Below are positions 6,129 through 6,981 of a stretch of 6,981 nt of DNA, one piece after another; the first letter of the stretch is position 1, and each line of letters starts with the position of its first letter. The notes beneath the pieces were generated by a model that saw nothing but the letters and a program-made list of their open reading frames with translations, made no database searches and was not told where the DNA came from. Source of the stretch: Dehalococcoidia bacterium. Lineage in GTDB: Bacteria; Chloroflexota; Dehalococcoidia; Lucifugimonadales; Lucifugimonadaceae. The stretch covers positions 1-6,981 of the forward strand of contig JANQEF010000212.1 of assembly GCA_028278465.1 (NCBI GenBank), written 5' to 3'. Position numbers and translations under genes: made by a program.

Positions 6129-6221
6129 GCGAAGCGCAGCGTAGTCGAAGGATCTCTGGTGCGCACAGCTGGTCCTGACAGGACGAGTTTTCTGTAGGGG
6201 AGACCCTTCGACTCCGCTCAG
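6125..6221. repeat. 97-bp inverted-repeat element overlapping the activator stop codon
   Basis: The left arm runs CTGAGCG (6125-6131), an 11-base insertion, then AGTCGAAGGATCTC (6143-6156). The right arm (6200-6221) reads GAGACCCTTCGACT then CCGCTCAG, whose reverse complement matches the left arm apart from the insertion and one base. The TGA stop of the activator (6126-6128) is part of the left arm. The paired transcript could act as a factor-independent end signal or 3' stabiliser; there is no T-run directly after it. Confidence 0.7.
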
Positions 6222-6258
6222 AGAACACAGCGAACCGGCGGCGGTGGACTAAGGCTTC

Positions 6259-6287
6259 TGGTAGGGGCGCTGCTTGCCGCGCCCGGT
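6259..6287. repeat. 29-bp hairpin repeat, copy 2
   Basis: Second copy of the unit at 4289-4317. The stem is GGGCGC (6265-6270) with GCGCCC (6279-6284) around TGCTTGCC. The two loop changes relative to copy 1 leave the stem intact. Confidence 0.7.
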
Positions 6288-6304
6288 CCCGGCAGAGCCG
6301 GGAC
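6286..6304. repeat. perfect 8-bp hairpin
   Basis: GTCCCGGC (6286-6293) pairs perfectly with GCCGGGAC (6297-6304) over the loop AGA. It resembles the hairpin at 6445-6464, with one stem base pair changed on both sides. Confidence 0.6.
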
Positions 6305-6318
6305 GTCCGTGTCGCGCA

Positions 6319-6364
6319 CCCTTCACTTCGACTTCGCTCGGGGCAAGCTAGCTCAGGATGGCGG
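6319..6364. repeat. 46-bp dispersed repeat, copy A
   Basis: Matches 6735-6780 at about 40 of 46 positions by eye, and also 6885-6929. Shared signature: CTTCG-CT-CGCTC, then GGGCA-GCT-GCTCAGGATGGCGG. The CTTCGACT/CGCTCAG part is also the right arm of the inverted repeat at 6200-6221, so these belong to one family. Confidence 0.7.
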
Positions 6365-6369
6365 CTCTC

Positions 6370-6418
6370 CCCTCTCTCTTGACCGGGTGCCCTCCAGGCG
6401 CGGGATCGAGGGAGAGGG
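6370..6418. repeat. CT/GA-rich inverted repeat
   Basis: CCCTCTC (6370-6376) pairs with GAGAGGG (6412-6418). The interior holds GGGTGCCCTCCAGGCGCG, whose reverse complement resembles 6953-6971 near the window end, so parts of this unit recur inverted. Confidence 0.5.
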
Positions 6419-6444
6419 TGAAATCAGTCGTTCGGTGACAAGCC

Positions 6445-6464
6445 GTCCCGACGAGAGTCGGGAC
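6445..6464. repeat. perfect 8-bp hairpin with GAGA loop
   Basis: GTCCCGAC (6445-6452) pairs perfectly with GTCGGGAC (6457-6464) over a GAGA tetraloop, which as RNA would be of the stable GNRA type. It is related to the hairpin at 6286-6304. Confidence 0.6.
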
Positions 6465-6480
6465 ATCCCCTCTCTCTAAC

Positions 6481-6501
6481 TCTCTCCCACAAGGGGAGAG
6501 A
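6481..6501. repeat. 8-bp hairpin in CT/GA-rich repeat
   Basis: TCTCTCCC (6481-6488) pairs perfectly with GGGAGAGA (6494-6501) over ACAAG. It belongs to the common CCTCTCTC...GAGAGAGG intergenic repeat style. Confidence 0.55.
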
Positions 6502-6520
6502 GGACAGCACCAACGCCCCA

Positions 6521-6547
6521 CCCTCTAGCTATCACCCAGAGGCACCC
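6521..6547. repeat. 28-bp direct repeat, copy 1
   Basis: CCCTCTA at the front and CCCAGAGG-CACCC at the back match 6944-6971 at about 23 of 28 aligned positions, with one single-base gap. Confidence 0.5.
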
Positions 6548-6562
6548 AAGGGAGGCAGAATA

Positions 6563-6723
6563 CCTTCGTCCCGAGCCTGCGCGAGGGACTCGGTGGGCGG
6601 GGCGACCCATCTGCAGTTGTCTCTGAATCAGCGGCCAGTCGACACGCGCCGCTGAAGATTGAGCTTGACGGTACGTCGAGCCCCACACCACACCGGGTCC
6701 TTCGCTGCCACTCAGGACGAAGG
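6563..6723. repeat. 161-bp MITE-like element, copy 2
   Basis: Second copy of 2905-3068, same orientation. The cores GTCTCTGAATCAGCGG (6619-6634) and AGCTTGACGGTACGTCGA (6662-6679) are identical to copy 1. Its terminal inverted repeats are better kept: the outer nine bases, CCTTCGTCC, match perfectly, and 23 of 31 match overall. TA flanks it on both sides (6561-6562 and 6724-6725), as a TA target-site duplication would look. It encodes no transposase, so any movement would need one supplied from elsewhere. Confidence 0.8.
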
Positions 6724-6734
6724 TACACCGCCCG

Positions 6735-6780
6735 CCCTTCCCTTCGGCTCCGCTCAGGGCAGGCTGGCTCAGGATGGCGG
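6735..6780. repeat. 46-bp dispersed repeat, copy B
   Basis: Same unit as 6319-6364 and 6885-6929, same orientation. It starts 12 bases after the end of the MITE-like copy 2. Confidence 0.7.
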
Positions 6781-6785
6781 TCTTC

Positions 6786-6823
6786 CTTCTCCCATCGGGA
6801 CAAGGTCCAGGATGAGGGAGAAG
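6786..6823. repeat. CTTCTCCC inverted repeat
   Basis: CTTCTCCC (6786-6793) pairs with GGGAGAAG (6816-6823), with ATC/GAT partly extending the pairing inward. Confidence 0.5.
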
Positions 6824-6842
6824 TGGTCTCACATTGGTAGGT

Positions 6843-6870
6843 CAGATCCCTCGCGTCCGCTCGGGATGAC
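6843..6870 (-). repeat. inverted copy of the GTCATCCCGAGCG unit
   Basis: The reverse complement of this stretch matches 4371-4398 at 25 of 28 positions. The same GTC-TCCCGAGCG...GCGAGGGA pattern also forms the left end of the 164-bp element at 2905, so the two repeat families appear related. Confidence 0.65.
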
Positions 6871-6884
6871 AATGTCGAGCGTCA

Positions 6885-6929
6885 CTCTTCCCTTCGACTA
6901 CGCTCAGGGCAGGCTAGCTCAGGACGGCG
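6885..6929. repeat. 46-bp dispersed repeat, copy C
   Basis: Third direct copy of the unit at 6319-6364 and 6735-6780, ending AGGACGGCG instead of AGGATGGCGG. Confidence 0.65.
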
Positions 6930-6943
6930 TCACTGCCGACCCT

Positions 6944-6971
6944 CCCTCTAACTCGCGCCCAGAGGGCACCC
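6944..6971. repeat. 28-bp direct repeat, copy 2
   Basis: Matches 6521-6547. It lies close to the window edge, so the full unit may extend beyond it. Confidence 0.5.
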
Positions 6972-6981
6972 GAAGCTGGGA

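Larger units (their letters stand above)
6129..6981. other. repeat-rich non-coding region
   Basis: No gene is supported on either strand across these 853 bases. The open frames present run across several different repeats and have no domain, ribosome site or consistent codon pattern. The region is a mosaic of short hairpins, CT/GA-rich inverted repeats, three copies of a 46-bp unit, the second 161-bp MITE-like element and an inverted copy of the GTCATCCCGAGCG unit, listed separately. It continues to the window edge. Confidence 0.75.

Noticed and set aside
6476..6872. Overlapping minus-strand open frames of about 115 codons in the 3' region
   Set aside because: They run through several distinct repeats, including the MITE-like copy 2. 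Related peptide fragments appear opposite copy 1 only because the DNA repeats; there is no ribosome site or domain.
6319..6929. CRISPR array suggested by three copies of a 46-bp repeat
   Set aside because: The copies are 370 and 104 bases apart, diverged, and separated by other repeats instead of uniform spacers; no cas gene is present.

Overview
The window is GC-rich bacterial DNA holding six plus-strand genes followed by about 850 bases of non-coding, repeat-packed sequence. The genes make up most or all of a cobalamin (corrinoid)-dependent methyl-transfer system: a zinc/homocysteine-type methyltransferase, an unrecognised 225-residue protein, a uroporphyrinogen-decarboxylase-like (MtaA/MtbA/CmuA-like) zinc methyltransferase, a stand-alone corrinoid protein, a small cysteine-containing protein, and a RACo-type ATP-dependent corrinoid reactivator with an N-terminal [2Fe-2S] domain. 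There are no tRNA or rRNA genes, no CRISPR array, no transposase and no recognisable riboswitch.

Layout. Positions 1-139 are the upstream leader. Genes 1-3 (140-1060, 1123-1800, 1837-2901) are closely spaced, each with a visible Shine-Dalgarno sequence. A 164-bp element with imperfect terminal inverted repeats (2905-3068) starts just after the gene 3 stop and is followed by a 172-bp leader. The corrinoid protein (3241-3987) overlaps the small cysteine protein (about 3984-4274) in a stop/start arrangement. A 204-bp gap with two repeat elements precedes the reactivator (4479-6128). The tail (6129-6981) is a mosaic of short inverted and direct repeats, including a second copy of the 164-bp element.

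How the genes may work together (inference). The corrinoid protein would shuttle a methyl group on cobalamin between two zinc methyltransferases. Gene 1 has the Cys/Cys-Cys zinc site of homocysteine methyltransferases. Gene 3 has the His-X-Cys...Cys site of the MtaA/MtbA family. The RACo-like protein would reduce cob(II)alamin back to cob(I)alamin. No pterin-binding (MetH/AcsE-type) or MttB-type methyltransferase lies in the window, so the methyl donor is not visible. One reading is a split, folate-independent route that demethylates an unknown substrate and feeds homocysteine to make methionine. The 225-residue and cysteine-containing proteins would be uncharacterised accessories.

Organism. 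The GC-rich codon use, the expanded corrinoid methyltransferase genes and the dispersed intergenic repeats of the CCCTTCGACTCCGCTCAGGG and GTCATCCCGAGCG types fit an uncultured member of the Chloroflexota (Dehalococcoidia/SAR202-like). This is an impression from repeat style and gene content, not a demonstrated assignment.
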